Shown here in pieces: positions 42,842 to 52,567 of a DNA stretch of 64,000 nucleotides. Below the pieces are notes generated by a model. It ran no database searches and was not told the DNA's origin. It saw only the letters and a program-made list of their open reading frames with translations. The DNA lies in NCBI RefSeq assembly GCF_038024105.1, contig NZ_CP150661.1, forward strand, positions 496,001 through 560,000, in the 5' to 3' direction. The stretch comes from Polaribacter butkevichii. Lineage in GTDB: Bacteria; Bacteroidota; Bacteroidia; Flavobacteriales; Flavobacteriaceae. Numbering within the stretch: position 1 is the first letter of the stretch; every line of letters begins with the position of its first letter. The translations under genes were made by a program, and so were the position numbers.

Positions 42842-45800
42842 TTACTTTTTTCTTAAATCTAAGGTATAAGGAAATTCAAAATTAACTGGCAATTCTTTAA
42901 ACTTAAATCGTTTAGAGCTGCTATTTGGTTCTACACTTCTACTTGTGCTTTCAGTATTTGGGTTGATACTTTCTACAGGGGCAATTTCACCTTGTGTATG
43001 TCCAAATTCCCAGAAGCGATTAATTCTTCTTGATTCTGCTTCATAACTATTTACTGGATATTCATCATAAGATCTACCACCTGGATGTGCCACAAAATAA
43101 GTACAACCACCAATAGAACGCTTATTCCAAGTATCTACAATATCAAAAACAAGCGGTGTATCTACAGGAATTGTTGGGTGCAAAGCAGAAAACGGATCCC
43201 AAGCTTTATAACGCACACCAGCAACATATTCTCCATGAACACCTGTACTATTTAATTGTACTTTAACTCCGTTACAACTTAATACAAAACGGTCTTCGTT
43301 AAAATTAGAAACTTTAACTTGTAATCTTTCTAGTGATGAATCTACATATCTTGCAGTTCCTCCACCTGTCATTTCTTCTCCTAAAACATTCCAAGGTTCT
43401 ATACCGGCTCTTAATTCTAAATGAATATTATTAATATCTACCATTCCATGAAGTGGGAATCTAAACTCAAAAAACGGATCGAACCAATCTTCTTTAAAGT
43501 CATAACCCGCTTTATTTAATTGGTCTACAATGTCTTTAATATCTTCTCTTACATAATGCTCTATTAAGAATTTATCATGCAATTCTGTTCCCCAGCGTAC
43601 TAAATTATGTTCATAAGGTTTTTTCCAGAACCAAGCTACTAAAGTTCTAACCAATAGCATTTGTACCAAACTCATTTTTGGATGCGGAGGCATATCAAAA
43701 CCACGCAACTCTAAGATACCTAATCTTCCGGAAGAAGAATCTGGTGAGTATAATTTATCAATACAAAATTCTGCTCTATGTGTATTACCCGTTAAATCGG
43801 TTAATAAATGTCTAAACAATCTATCGGTTAACCAAAAAGGAACTTCTTCGTCTTTCGGTATTTGGTTAAACGCAATTTCTAATTCGTATAAGTTGTCTAA
43901 ACGCGCTTCATCTACTCTTGGTGCCTGACTTGTTGGTCCTACAAAAGAACCAGAGAATAAATATGTTAATCCCGGGTGATGTTGCCAAAAAGTTAACAAA
44001 CTACGTAACAAACTTGGTTTACGTAATAAAGGACTGTCTGCAGGACTTGTACCTCCTAAAGTAACGTGATTTCCACCACCAGTTCCTGTATGTTTACCAT
44101 CTAGCATAAACTTTTCTGTACCTAATCTTGCTTTTTTAGCCTCGTTGTAAAACGTAAATGTGTTTTTACATAAGTCTTCCCAATTAGTAACAGGATGCAC
44201 GTTTACTTCTATAACAGCAGGATCTGGCGTTATTTTTAGAGATTCTAATCTGTTATCCTTTGGCGGTTCATAACCTTCCATAATAACAGGTACATTTAAT
44301 TCTCTTGCTGTAATTTCTATAGCAGCAATTAAATCTAAAAACATTTCTGCGGTTTCTAGGGGCGGTAAAAATAGATACAATTTACCTTCTCTAATTTCTG
44401 CACAAAGTGCAGTACGTACAAAATAGTTTGGTTGGTTGGTTTCTAATCCGAAGTCTAAAAACTCTTGGTATCTTTTTTTAACAATGTTTTTAAAACTCGG
44501 TAAGCGTTTCTTTTTAGAAAATAAATCGGGTTCATAAATAGGAAAAACCTCATGTTCTGGTTTTTCCATTAATGAATCTAAAGGCAATCTTAATCCCATA
44601 GGAGAATTCCCTGGAGTTAAAAAGATATGTTGTCTTCTAAAAGTCCAAGCACTGGTAAACCATTTATCTTCTGTTTTATTTAAAGGAAGTAAATATCCAA
44701 CCGGTGTAGAGGCTCCTTTTTCGTAAATTTCTTGTAATTTTTTACGTGCTAAAGAACCGTCTTTGTCCTTTGCAGGATCTATGTCTACAGGTAAATTTCC
44801 TTGTTCCCATAAATGATAAAAAGGATCTTCGTAACCTGGTAAAATATGTTCTGTAGAAACACGTAAATATTTGGTAAGTGTTTCTAAAAATAATTTATCA
44901 GAATTTTCTGGAACAATAGGATTACTTGCATAACTAGATAAATATTTTTTGTTATACCAAATTGGTCTTCCATCTTTACGCCAACAAATTTCTATTTGCC
45001 ATCTTGGTAAAGGTTCTCCAGGATACCATTTTCCTTGTGCGTGATGTAAAACGGCTCCATTCCCAAATTTGTCGTACAATCCTTTTGTTAAATCACCTGC
45101 TAATTTTCTTTTGTTTGGACCGTCTGCAGTGGTGTTCCACTCATCAGATTCTAAATCATCAATAGAAATAAAGGTAGGTTCGCCACCCATTGTTAACCTT
45201 ACGTCCCCTTTTTCTAATTGCTTTTCTACTTTATGACCAAGTTTGTCTACAGCTTTCCATTGTTCTTCTGTATATGGCTTTGTAACTCTTGGAGATTCTA
45301 AAATTCGGGTTACTTTATTTTCAAAAAAGAATTCAGTTTCACACTTATCAGTCATTCCAGAAACTGGCGCGGCACTTTCAAAAGAAGGAGTACAGGCTAA
45401 CGGAATATGGCCTTCACTAGCCAAAAGACCAGAAGTAGCGTCAAAACCAATCCAACCAGCACCTGGCAAATAAACTTCTGCCCAAGCGTGTAAGTCTGTA
45501 AAATCTTCTTCAGGACCAGAAGGACCATCTAACGACTTTTCATCAGATTTTAATTGTACTAAATATCCAGAAACAAAACGTGCTCCAAAACCTAAGTGTC
45601 GTAAAGTTTGTACAAATAACCATGCATAATCTCTACAAGACCCATTTTTCTGATTCAAAGTTTCTTCACAACTCTGAACACCCGGATCCATTCTAATATT
45701 ATAATTTAAAAATTCATAAATTTTCTGATTGATATCAATTAGAAAATAAATGGTTTTTCTTGGTGTATAATCTATTGTTTTTATAAATTCTTCTAATAAT

Positions 45801-46174
45801 TTGCCTTTATCTGTAATTTCTAAATAAGGCTGTAATTCTTTTTTTACAGTTTCTGTATATTCAAAAGGGTACTCTTCTGCATATTCTTCAATAAAGAAAT
45901 CAAAAGGGTTTATGGTTTTTAAATCTGCTATAATTTCAACATCAATAGACATTTCATCCGTTTTCTCTGGAAAAACCAAACGCGCAACATAATTACCAAA
46001 AGGGTCTTGTTGCCAGTTAAAGAATTGTTCTTCTGGCGTAATCTTAATTGAGTAAGATTCTATGGGAGTTCTAGAGTGTGGAGCAGGTCTTAGTCTAAAA
46101 ATATGAGGAGATAAGGATACTTTTCTATCATACTTATAAGTAGTCTTGTGTGATATTACGATTTTTAATGCCAT
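42842..46174 (-). CDS. transglutaminase / DUF2126 fusion protein
   Basis: A 1110-residue protein. Residues 1-280 are a transglutaminase-like domain with intact Cys180 (NGSCRDYA), His229 (DLHAWAEVY) and Asp245 (GFDATSG). Residues about 300-1110 are the long DUF2126 region, with LTMGGEPTFIS, EVNVHPVTNWEDL, GTGGGNHVTLGG and ELRGFDMPPHPKM. Glu/His-rich conserved stretches suggest a second enzyme centre, possibly an amidoligase, but this is not established. It is the first gene of the minus-strand operon and has no signal peptide. Confidence 0.87.
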   Translation of the reverse strand: MALKIVISHKTTYKYDRKVSLSPHIFRLRPAPHSRTPIESYSIKITPEEQFFNWQQDPFGNYVARLVFPEKTDEMSIDVEIIADLKTINPFDFFIEEYAEEYPFEYTETVKKELQPYLEITDKGKLLEEFIKTIDYTPRKTIYFLIDINQKIYEFLNYNIRMDPGVQSCEETLNQKNGSCRDYAWLFVQTLRHLGFGARFVSGYLVQLKSDEKSLDGPSGPEEDFTDLHAWAEVYLPGAGWIGFDATSGLLASEGHIPLACTPSFESAAPVSGMTDKCETEFFFENKVTRILESPRVTKPYTEEQWKAVDKLGHKVEKQLEKGDVRLTMGGEPTFISIDDLESDEWNTTADGPNKRKLAGDLTKGLYDKFGNGAVLHHAQGKWYPGEPLPRWQIEICWRKDGRPIWYNKKYLSSYASNPIVPENSDKLFLETLTKYLRVSTEHILPGYEDPFYHLWEQGNLPVDIDPAKDKDGSLARKKLQEIYEKGASTPVGYLLPLNKTEDKWFTSAWTFRRQHIFLTPGNSPMGLRLPLDSLMEKPEHEVFPIYEPDLFSKKKRLPSFKNIVKKRYQEFLDFGLETNQPNYFVRTALCAEIREGKLYLFLPPLETAEMFLDLIAAIEITARELNVPVIMEGYEPPKDNRLESLKITPDPAVIEVNVHPVTNWEDLCKNTFTFYNEAKKARLGTEKFMLDGKHTGTGGGNHVTLGGTSPADSPLLRKPSLLRSLLTFWQHHPGLTYLFSGSFVGPTSQAPRVDEARLDNLYELEIAFNQIPKDEEVPFWLTDRLFRHLLTDLTGNTHRAEFCIDKLYSPDSSSGRLGILELRGFDMPPHPKMSLVQMLLVRTLVAWFWKKPYEHNLVRWGTELHDKFLIEHYVREDIKDIVDQLNKAGYDFKEDWFDPFFEFRFPLHGMVDINNIHLELRAGIEPWNVLGEEMTGGGTARYVDSSLERLQVKVSNFNEDRFVLSCNGVKVQLNSTGVHGEYVAGVRYKAWDPFSALHPTIPVDTPLVFDIVDTWNKRSIGGCTYFVAHPGGRSYDEYPVNSYEAESRRINRFWEFGHTQGEIAPVESINPNTESTSRSVEPNSSSKRFKFKELPVNFEFPYTLDLRKK

Positions 46175-46820
46175 ATATACAGATATTATGAGTGCAAATT
46201 AGCGAGTTAATTTTAGATAACTTTTTTTAAATAAAGCGAAAAAAAACGCGGACAAATTTAAGTATTTATTATTCCAAATCGGCTTAACTTTTTTAATAAA
46301 ATTGAGTCTTAAAGGGCTTCTTTATAAATAATAAATCTATTTTTAGTATCGTTTTATTTGTGTTTTATTTTTTATAAATTTAATAATAAAACAGCGTAAA
46401 ACCCTCATTAATTATGATATATTTTGAGGTTTAATTATCAAAATAATAATATTTTCACTAATTAAATAATAAAATGGTAATTTAACTATTTAGAGCTCTT
46501 TTATCAAAAACAACTAATTTAAGAATATGTAAAGGTAAAAGTTGCTTTTTTGTTTAAAATAGTTTGTTGGTATTTAGGCAGGTAAGTCTTCTAAATTTTT
46601 ATTTTAAATTGGTTTTTCTTTAAAGTTTAAAGTTAGCAAAATTGGTTTTAAAAGAGGGTTACACAAGTATTTATAATGAATTGCTACTTATTTAACTTAA
46701 ATTAGCCGTATTAATTATTTAGATAGCTTTTTTAATTTATTCGAATTTTAAAGAATTCAAGTTTTCTCCATCTTTTAATAAACAATGTCCGTATTATAAT
46801 TTTAAATTATAACATAGCTT
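46175..46820. other. long AT-rich intergenic region, no gene seen
   Basis: About 650 bp upstream of both the DUF2126 operon (minus) and the desaturase (plus). No open frame with protein character, no tRNA and no strong hairpin. It must hold the promoter of the minus-strand operon; TAATTTG followed by C, about 30 nt upstream of the 46174 start on the minus strand, is a weak -7 candidate. Confidence 0.5.
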
Positions 46821-46838
46821 GTAAGTAATATTACTTAC
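46821..46838. promoter_or_regulatory. perfect 18-bp palindrome upstream of the desaturase, candidate operator
   Basis: GTAAGTAATATTACTTAC is a perfect 18-bp palindrome with no loop, 59 bp before the desaturase reading frame. A palindrome of this size and symmetry resembles binding sites of dimeric TetR-type regulators, several of which control fatty acid desaturases in other bacteria. It has no adjacent T-run, so it is not a terminator. Confidence 0.5.
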
Positions 46839-46897
46839 TTGTTTTTATGAGTTTAAAGATATACTGATTCATCATTTTAAATTAAAAAACACACACT

Positions 46898-47986
46898 ATC
46901 AAAAACCCAAAATTTTCAAGAGACATTCATCCGGATTTTTCTAAAACCCTAAGAAAAAGAGTTAATACTTATTTTAAAACACATAAAAAAAGTAGAAAAG
47001 CCAATACTAACATGGTGCTAAAAACTTTTTTTATGATGAGTTTATTTTTTATTCCATTGTTAACACTCGCATCGGGATCTATAAATTCGGTTTGGTTACT
47101 TTTTTTATTATATATTTTAAGTGGATTAGGAATGGCAGGTATTGGTATGTGTGTAATGCACGATGCTATACATGGTTCTTATTCTAAAAACAAAACGATC
47201 AATACCCTTTTAGGATATAGTTTAAATATGATAGGAGCCAATGCTACCGTTTGGAAAATTCAACACAATATATTACACCACACTTATACAAACATAGAGC
47301 ACGCAGATGACGATTTAAATGCGCCTTTCTTTTTAAGATTTTGTCCCCATGCAAAACATTATTGGGTACATCAATTTCAGCATATTTATATCTGGTTTTT
47401 TTATAGTTTATCTACCGTATCTTGGATTACTACAAAAGATTTTGTGCGTTTAAAACACTTTAGAGGAAAAGGGTTTTTAAGCAAAAAGAACGAATATAAC
47501 AAAGCATTCGCAAGTATGACTGGTTGGAAATTGTTGTATTATTTGTATGCATTAGTATTGCCTATGATAATGTTGCCTTTTTCTTGGGGACTTATTTTAG
47601 TGGCTTTTTTAAGTATGCATTTTATTACAGGGCTATTGATAAGTGTTGTTTTTCAAATTGCTCATATTATGCCAACGAACGAGTTTCCTTTACCGGATTC
47701 AGAAGGAGAGATGAATAATAATTGGTATGCTCATCAATTTGCAACCACTACTAATTTCTCTCCAAAAAGCAAAATATTATTTTGGTTGATTGGCGGTTTA
47801 AATTATCAAATAGAACATCATATATTACCAGATGTTTGCCATGTACATTATAAAGATTTAACCAAAATTGTATCAGAAACCGCTTTAGAATTTGGGATGC
47901 CTTATCATGTTAAAAAATCTTTTTTCCATGCCGTTAAAGACCATACAAAAATGTTACGTTCTTTAGGTAAAAAAGAAATGGCATAA
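46898..47986 (+). CDS. membrane fatty acid desaturase, apparent non-canonical ATC start
   Basis: A membrane desaturase with three His boxes: HDAIHG, HNILHH and QIEHH, the last as in acyl-lipid or front-end desaturases. Hydrophobic pairs surround them. The first in-frame ATG is at 47012, but the frame upstream encodes 38 family-like residues (KNPKFSRDIHPDFSKTLRKR, then VNTYFKTHKKSRK) ahead of it. Between the in-frame stop at 46883-46885 and this segment there is no ATG, GTG or TTG; the only near-cognate codon is ATC at 46898. From there the product is 362 residues. ATC could be a real rare start or a G-to-C change or error in an ATG. Confidence 0.75.
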   Translation: MKNPKFSRDIHPDFSKTLRKRVNTYFKTHKKSRKANTNMVLKTFFMMSLFFIPLLTLASGSINSVWLLFLLYILSGLGMAGIGMCVMHDAIHGSYSKNKTINTLLGYSLNMIGANATVWKIQHNILHHTYTNIEHADDDLNAPFFLRFCPHAKHYWVHQFQHIYIWFFYSLSTVSWITTKDFVRLKHFRGKGFLSKKNEYNKAFASMTGWKLLYYLYALVLPMIMLPFSWGLILVAFLSMHFITGLLISVVFQIAHIMPTNEFPLPDSEGEMNNNWYAHQFATTTNFSPKSKILFWLIGGLNYQIEHHILPDVCHVHYKDLTKIVSETALEFGMPYHVKKSFFHAVKDHTKMLRSLGKKEMA

Positions 47987-48100
47987 TTTACTTTTTCTTT
48001 TAAGAATACTAATTTTAGAATACATTTCGTTGGTATTTTTTTTAATAAATTCTGATTTTAACAATTAAAAAACATTAAATAGTTTTTTAATTGAAGCCCG

Positions 48101-48147
48101 TTATACCTAAAAACACACTTCATTTTAGGTATAATATAACAGGCCTT
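48101..48147 (+). terminator. terminator after the desaturase gene
   Basis: TTATACCTAAAA (48101-48112) and TTTTAGGTATAA (48123-48134) form a perfect 12-bp stem. AAGCCCGTT and AACAGGCCTT extend it with small mismatches. A T-rich tract follows at 48147-48156. Confidence 0.75.
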
Positions 48148-48393
48148 TCTTTTTTCATTTATAATTTTATAATAAAAAATAAAAATAATACGCTTTTATT
48201 TTTTTAAACAATTTACCTTTTCTAGCTTATTTGTAAATATGTAAGATACAATTACATAGCTAAAAAATCAATTTCAATACTTTTTATATCCTTAAAATAT
48301 TCCACTTCTTTTAAATGTCTAATAACATGACAACTATCATAGAATAAAATCGATATGTGCTCTAAATTTGAAGGAAATTAAATCATTGAAGTT
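48148..48393. other. AT-rich leader region of the methylmalonyl-CoA operon
   Basis: About 245 bp with no coding sequence. TAAATTTG at 48363-48370 fits the TAnnTTTG -7 box and would give a 15-20 nt leader before the epimerase ATG. I looked for a cobalamin riboswitch because the operon makes a B12 enzyme, and saw no B12-box-like sequence. Confidence 0.4.
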
Positions 48394-48798
48394 ATGAATA
48401 TTTCACATATTGAGCATTTAGGTATTGCAGTTGATAATTTAGAAGAATCAATAAAATACTATGAAGAAGTTTTAGGGTTTAAATGTTATTCTATAGAAGA
48501 GGTTGCTGACCAAAAGGTTAAGACAGCCTTTTTTTTGGTAGGTAATACAAAAATAGAGCTATTAGAAAGTACCTCTCCAGATGGCCCTATAGGTAAGTTT
48601 ATAGAAAAAAAAGGCCCCGGTATTCATCATATTGCTTTTGCAGTACCCAATGCAACAGAAGCGTTAAAAACTGCAGAAGAACGAGGTGTGCGATTAATTG
48701 ATAAAGTTTCTAGAAAAGGAGCAGAAGGATTAAATATTGGTTTCTTACATCCAAAATCTACACTAGGAGTACTTACAGAACTTTGTTCTAAAGAATAA
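48394..48798 (+). CDS. mce: methylmalonyl-CoA epimerase
   Basis: Interconverts (S)- and (R)-methylmalonyl-CoA, linking the decarboxylase/carboxylase to the B12-dependent mutase. The 134-residue glyoxalase-fold protein has the metal-ligand positions His in EHLGIAVDN, His in GPGIHHIAFAV and Glu in LGVLTELC. Its length is typical. It is the first gene of the operon and lies 26 bp before the carboxyltransferase subunit. Confidence 0.95.
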   Translation: MNISHIEHLGIAVDNLEESIKYYEEVLGFKCYSIEEVADQKVKTAFFLVGNTKIELLESTSPDGPIGKFIEKKGPGIHHIAFAVPNATEALKTAEERGVRLIDKVSRKGAEGLNIGFLHPKSTLGVLTELCSKE

Positions 48799-48824
48799 TT
48801 GATAAGTAAAACACATATATAATA

Positions 48825-50384
48825 ATGGCAAATCAAGATAAAATTAATGAGCTCATAGAAAAAAGAGCAGAGGCTAAAATGGGAGGAGGAGAAAAACGAA
48901 TCGACTCTCAACATGCCAAAGGTAAATTAACAGCGCGCGAACGTATTGATATTCTTTTAGACGAAGATAGTTTTGAGGAGTTTGATATGTTTGTAACTCA
49001 CAGAACAAAATCTTTTGGGTTGGATAAACAAATTTATCTTTCTGATGGTGTTGTTACAGGACATGGTACTATTGATGGAAGGATTGTTTATGTCTTTGCA
49101 CAAGATTTTACCGTATTTGGTGGTTCTTTGTCTGAAACCTATGCCTTAAAAATATGTAAGGTAATGGATATGGCTATGAAAATAGGAGTACCTGTTATTG
49201 GGTTAAATGATTCTGGTGGAGCACGTATTCAAGAAGGGGTAAGATCTTTAGCTGGTTATGCCGAGATTTTTCAAAGAAACATTATGGCTTCTGGGGTAAT
49301 TCCTCAAATTTCTTCAATTTTAGGACCTTGTGCTGGTGGGGCAGTTTATTCTCCGGCATTAACAGATTTTACTATTATGACAGAAGAAACAAGTTATATG
49401 TTTGTTACTGGGCCTAAAGTAGTAAAATCGGTTACAGGAGAGATTGTAACGGCAGAAGAACTTGGGGGAGCTAAAATTCACTCTACAAGATCTGGTGTTT
49501 CTCACTTTTTAGCTACCAGTGATGAAGAAAACTTATTATTAGTACGTAAATTATTAAGTTATTTACCATCAAATAATTTAGAAGAAGCACCAATACTTCC
49601 TTGTAGTGATCCTATTGATCGATTAGAAGATGCTTTAAATGAAATAATTCCAGAAAACCCTAACCAACCATATGATATTGTTGATGTTATATCAATACTT
49701 GCAGATAACGGAGAGTTTACAGAGGTGCATAGAAATTATGCAAGAAATATTTGTGTAGGTTTTGCTAGATTTAATGGTCGTCCGGTTGGTATTGTTGCCA
49801 ATCAACCTAAGTATTATGCAGGTGTTTTAGATATTGATGCTTCTAGAAAAGCGGCTCGTTTTGTACGTTTTTGTGATGCTTTTAATATTGCCATTGTAAC
49901 TCTTGTAGATGTTCCAGGATTCTTACCGGGTACAGGTCAAGAATATGGAGGAATTATCTTACACGGAGCAAAATTATTGTTTGCTTATGGAGAGGCAACT
50001 GTGCCAAAAGTAACCATTACTTTACGTAAATCTTATGGTGGTGCGCACGATGTTATGAGTTGTAAACAATTAAGAGGTGATGTAAATTATGCATGGCCAA
50101 CTGCAGAAATTGCAGTAATGGGAGCTAAGGGAGCTGTAGAAGTATTAGAGGGATCTAATATTAGAAAAATTGAAGATGCCGAAGAAAAACTAGAGTACAT
50201 TCAGAAAAAAGAAGATGAATATACAGAAAAGTTTGCCAACCCTTACATGGCAGCAAAATATGGGTTTATTGATGATGTAATTGAGCCAAGAAACACCCGT
50301 TTCAGAATTATTAGAGCTTTAGAATTACTTCAAAATAAAAAAGATGTAAATCCTCCTAAAAAACACTCAAATATTCCATTATAA
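48825..50384 (+). CDS. mmdA: methylmalonyl-CoA decarboxylase / acyl-CoA carboxyltransferase alpha subunit
   Basis: The 519-residue carboxyltransferase moves the carboxyl group between methylmalonyl-CoA and biotin. Crotonase-fold motifs are [25 protein letters not shown] and [14 protein letters not shown]. The same subunit is found in propionyl-CoA carboxylases and in sodium-pumping decarboxylases. The membrane beta subunit, OadG-like gamma subunit and separate biotin carrier next to it, and the absence of any biotin carboxylase, favour the sodium-pumping decarboxylase. Its stop overlaps the next start by one base. Confidence 0.9.
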   Translation: MANQDKINELIEKRAEAKMGGGEKRIDSQHAKGKLTARERIDILLDEDSFEEFDMFVTHRTKSFGLDKQIYLSDGVVTGHGTIDGRIVYVFAQDFTVFGGSLSETYALKICKVMDMAMKIGVPVIGLNDSGGARIQEGVRSLAGYAEIFQRNIMASGVIPQISSILGPCAGGAVYSPALTDFTIMTEETSYMFVTGPKVVKSVTGEIVTAEELGGAKIHSTRSGVSHFLATSDEENLLLVRKLLSYLPSNNLEEAPILPCSDPIDRLEDALNEIIPENPNQPYDIVDVISILADNGEFTEVHRNYARNICVGFARFNGRPVGIVANQPKYYAGVLDIDASRKAARFVRFCDAFNIAIVTLVDVPGFLPGTGQEYGGIILHGAKLLFAYGEATVPKVTITLRKSYGGAHDVMSCKQLRGDVNYAWPTAEIAVMGAKGAVEVLEGSNIRKIEDAEEKLEYIQKKEDEYTEKFANPYMAAKYGFIDDVIEPRNTRFRIIRALELLQNKKDVNPPKKHSNIPL

Positions 50385-50743
50385 TGACATATTTAATATT
50401 AAATACAGACACAATAAGTGAAGGTTACGTTATCTTATTTACTGGATTATTCATTGTTTTTAGTGCATTAGTAACACTAGCACTTGTTTTTAATTATGGA
50501 TTGCCTGTAATGCTTTATGTGTATAAAATAATTACAAAAGGTAAAGACAAAAAGGTTAGTGAAATTAAAATCAAAAAAGATAGCAATTTCACAGGAGAAA
50601 TTTCTGCGGTTATTGGGGCTGCCGTTCATATGTATACAAGTGAACAGCATGATCATGAAAGCGCAATTTTAACCATTAAGCAAGTTAAAAAAACTTATTC
50701 ACCTTGGAGTTCTAAAATTTACGGAATTCAAAATAGATTATAA
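50384..50743 (+). CDS. OadG-like gamma subunit of a sodium-pumping decarboxylase
   Basis: A 119-residue protein with one N-terminal membrane helix (about residues 16-50) and a charged cytoplasmic tail. Size, topology and position match the gamma subunit of oxaloacetate or methylmalonyl-CoA decarboxylase, which links the carboxyltransferase to the membrane subunit. Sequence conservation in this family is low, so the call rests on topology and context. It is coupled by TAATG to mmdA and lies 3 bp before the biotin carrier gene. Confidence 0.75.
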   Translation: MTYLILNTDTISEGYVILFTGLFIVFSALVTLALVFNYGLPVMLYVYKIITKGKDKKVSEIKIKKDSNFTGEISAVIGAAVHMYTSEQHDHESAILTIKQVKKTYSPWSSKIYGIQNRL

Positions 50744-50746
50744 CAA

Positions 50747-51166
50747 ATGAAAAGCTATAAATTTAAAGTAAACGATAACGGTTATACCGTTAATATAAAA
50801 TCGCATGAAGACAATATTATTAACTTAGAAGTTAATGGTACTTTATATGAGGTAAAAATGAAAGAGGAGGTTAAAAAATCTAAAACTCCTACTTTAGTTC
50901 GTGCAGCATCTCAAAGACCTGCAGAACCTTTAAAAGTAAATCCGAAATCTCAAAAAACAAGAATTGTAGCTCCAATTCCTGGAGTTGTATTATCTATCGA
51001 TGTTAAAGTTGGCGATACACTTAAAGTAGGGGATAGAATGCTTGTTTTAGAAGCGATGAAAATGGAAAATAGTATTGTTTGTGAAAAAGCAGGTACTATT
51101 ACAGCCATAAAAATTAGTGTTGGTCAGCAAGTATTGCATGATGAATTAATGATAGAACTAGAATAA
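50747..51166 (+). CDS. biotin carboxyl carrier subunit
   Basis: A 139-residue protein. Residues about 72-139 form a biotinyl/lipoyl domain with EAMKMEN, where Lys105 carries biotin. A short basic and proline-containing linker (40-70) joins it to an N-terminal segment (1-38) typical of decarboxylase carrier subunits. It shuttles the carboxyl group from the carboxyltransferase to the membrane beta subunit. Confidence 0.92.
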   Translation: MKSYKFKVNDNGYTVNIKSHEDNIINLEVNGTLYEVKMKEEVKKSKTPTLVRAASQRPAEPLKVNPKSQKTRIVAPIPGVVLSIDVKVGDTLKVGDRMLVLEAMKMENSIVCEKAGTITAIKISVGQQVLHDELMIELE

Positions 51167-51176
51167 AATACAAAAC

Positions 51177-52508
51177 ATGAAAAAAGTAATTTTAATATTT
51201 TGTGTTCTATCGTTATTGATCTTTATTAGACCAGTATTAGGTTTTGACACAAATTCGACCACAGACACCTTAAGTGGCGATACCGTTGCTACAACACAAG
51301 TAGATCAGGTATCGCAACAAGATGGTGTTTTTGAAGGAGCTTTTAAAGGGATTAAAACATTTTATGGCTATACCGGTTTTGCAAATGCAACATCAGGTAA
51401 TTTAGTAATGATTATCATCGGAATTATATTTATCTATTTAGGTATTAAATATGATTACGAACCCTTATTACTAATACCTATTGGTGCTGGTGTAATTATA
51501 GGAAATATTCCTTTTGTAGCCGGAAATCAAACAGGTATTTATGAAACAGGATCTGTATTAAATTTCCTTTATTTTGGGGTGGTAAAAGGTGTTTATCCGC
51601 CTTTAATCTTCTTAGGAATTGGAGCAATGACAGATTTTTCATCTTTAATTGCAAATCCAAAATTAATGCTTTTAGGAGCTGCTGCTCAAATAGGTGTTTT
51701 TGCAACTTTTTTAGGAGCACTTTATTTAGGTTTTAATTTGCCAGAAGCAGGTGCAATTGGTATTATTGGCGGTGCAGATGGACCAACAGCCATTTTCCTT
51801 TCTTCTAAATTAGCCAATGGTGTTAACGTATTAGCAGATGGTACAACAGTAAAAAACCTAATTGGTCCTATTGCAATTGCAGCGTATTCTTATATGGCAT
51901 TGGTGCCTGTAATTCAACCTCCTTTAATGAGAATGCTAATTTCTAAAGAGGATAGAAAAATTAAAATGAAACCACCAAGAGCTGTTACACAAAAAGAAAA
52001 AATGATTTTTCCTGTGGTGGCTTTAATTTTAACAACTTTTATTTCTCCTAGTGCATTACCATTATTAGGTATGTTATTCTTTGGTAATTTACTTAAAGAG
52101 TCTGGAAGAACAGAAAGATTAGCAGATACAGCAAGAACTAAATTAATAGATATTGTAACTATTTTATTAGGGGTAACAGTAGGTGCTTCTACACAAGCAG
52201 ATATCTTTATTACAAAAGATTCTTTATTAATATTTGGTTTAGGTGCTATATCATTTGTAATTGCCACTTGCGGAGGTTTATTATTTGCAAGATTTATGAA
52301 TAGATTCTTAAAAGGCGATAATAAAATTAACCCATTAATTGGTGCAGCAGGAGTATCTGCAGTACCAGATAGTGCTAGAGTTGTACATACAGAAGGATTA
52401 AAATATGATTCCAGTAATTACTTATTAATGCACGCTATGGCCCCAAATGTAGCTGGTGTTATTGGGTCTGCAATTGCTGCGGGGATTATACTAAGTTTCT
52501 TAGGTTAA
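51177..52508 (+). CDS. sodium-pumping decarboxylase beta subunit
   Basis: A 443-residue OadB/MmdB-family membrane protein that decarboxylates carboxybiotin and exports Na+. It has GIIGGADGPTAIFLS with Asp201 at the expected ion-binding site, GNLLKESGRTERL, and AAGVSAVPDSARVVH in the second half. Compared with classical members it has an N-terminal extension of about 60 residues with a signal-like helix and a polar linker. It lies 10 bp after the biotin carrier gene and completes the alpha-gamma-carrier-beta set. Confidence 0.93.
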   Translation: MKKVILIFCVLSLLIFIRPVLGFDTNSTTDTLSGDTVATTQVDQVSQQDGVFEGAFKGIKTFYGYTGFANATSGNLVMIIIGIIFIYLGIKYDYEPLLLIPIGAGVIIGNIPFVAGNQTGIYETGSVLNFLYFGVVKGVYPPLIFLGIGAMTDFSSLIANPKLMLLGAAAQIGVFATFLGALYLGFNLPEAGAIGIIGGADGPTAIFLSSKLANGVNVLADGTTVKNLIGPIAIAAYSYMALVPVIQPPLMRMLISKEDRKIKMKPPRAVTQKEKMIFPVVALILTTFISPSALPLLGMLFFGNLLKESGRTERLADTARTKLIDIVTILLGVTVGASTQADIFITKDSLLIFGLGAISFVIATCGGLLFARFMNRFLKGDNKINPLIGAAGVSAVPDSARVVHTEGLKYDSSNYLLMHAMAPNVAGVIGSAIAAGIILSFLG

Positions 52509-52567
52509 ACAGAGGTTCTTTTAAGTATTTAAATGAACAAAACAACAATTTTTAAATTTTGATAAAA

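Noticed and set aside
46821..46838. Palindrome upstream of the desaturase as a terminator
   Set aside because: It has no loop and no adjacent T-run, and it lies before rather than after a gene on either strand at a useful distance.
48148..48393. Possible cobalamin riboswitch upstream of the B12-dependent mutase operon
   Set aside because: No B12-box-like sequence or matching stem arrangement could be seen; the region is simple AT-rich sequence.
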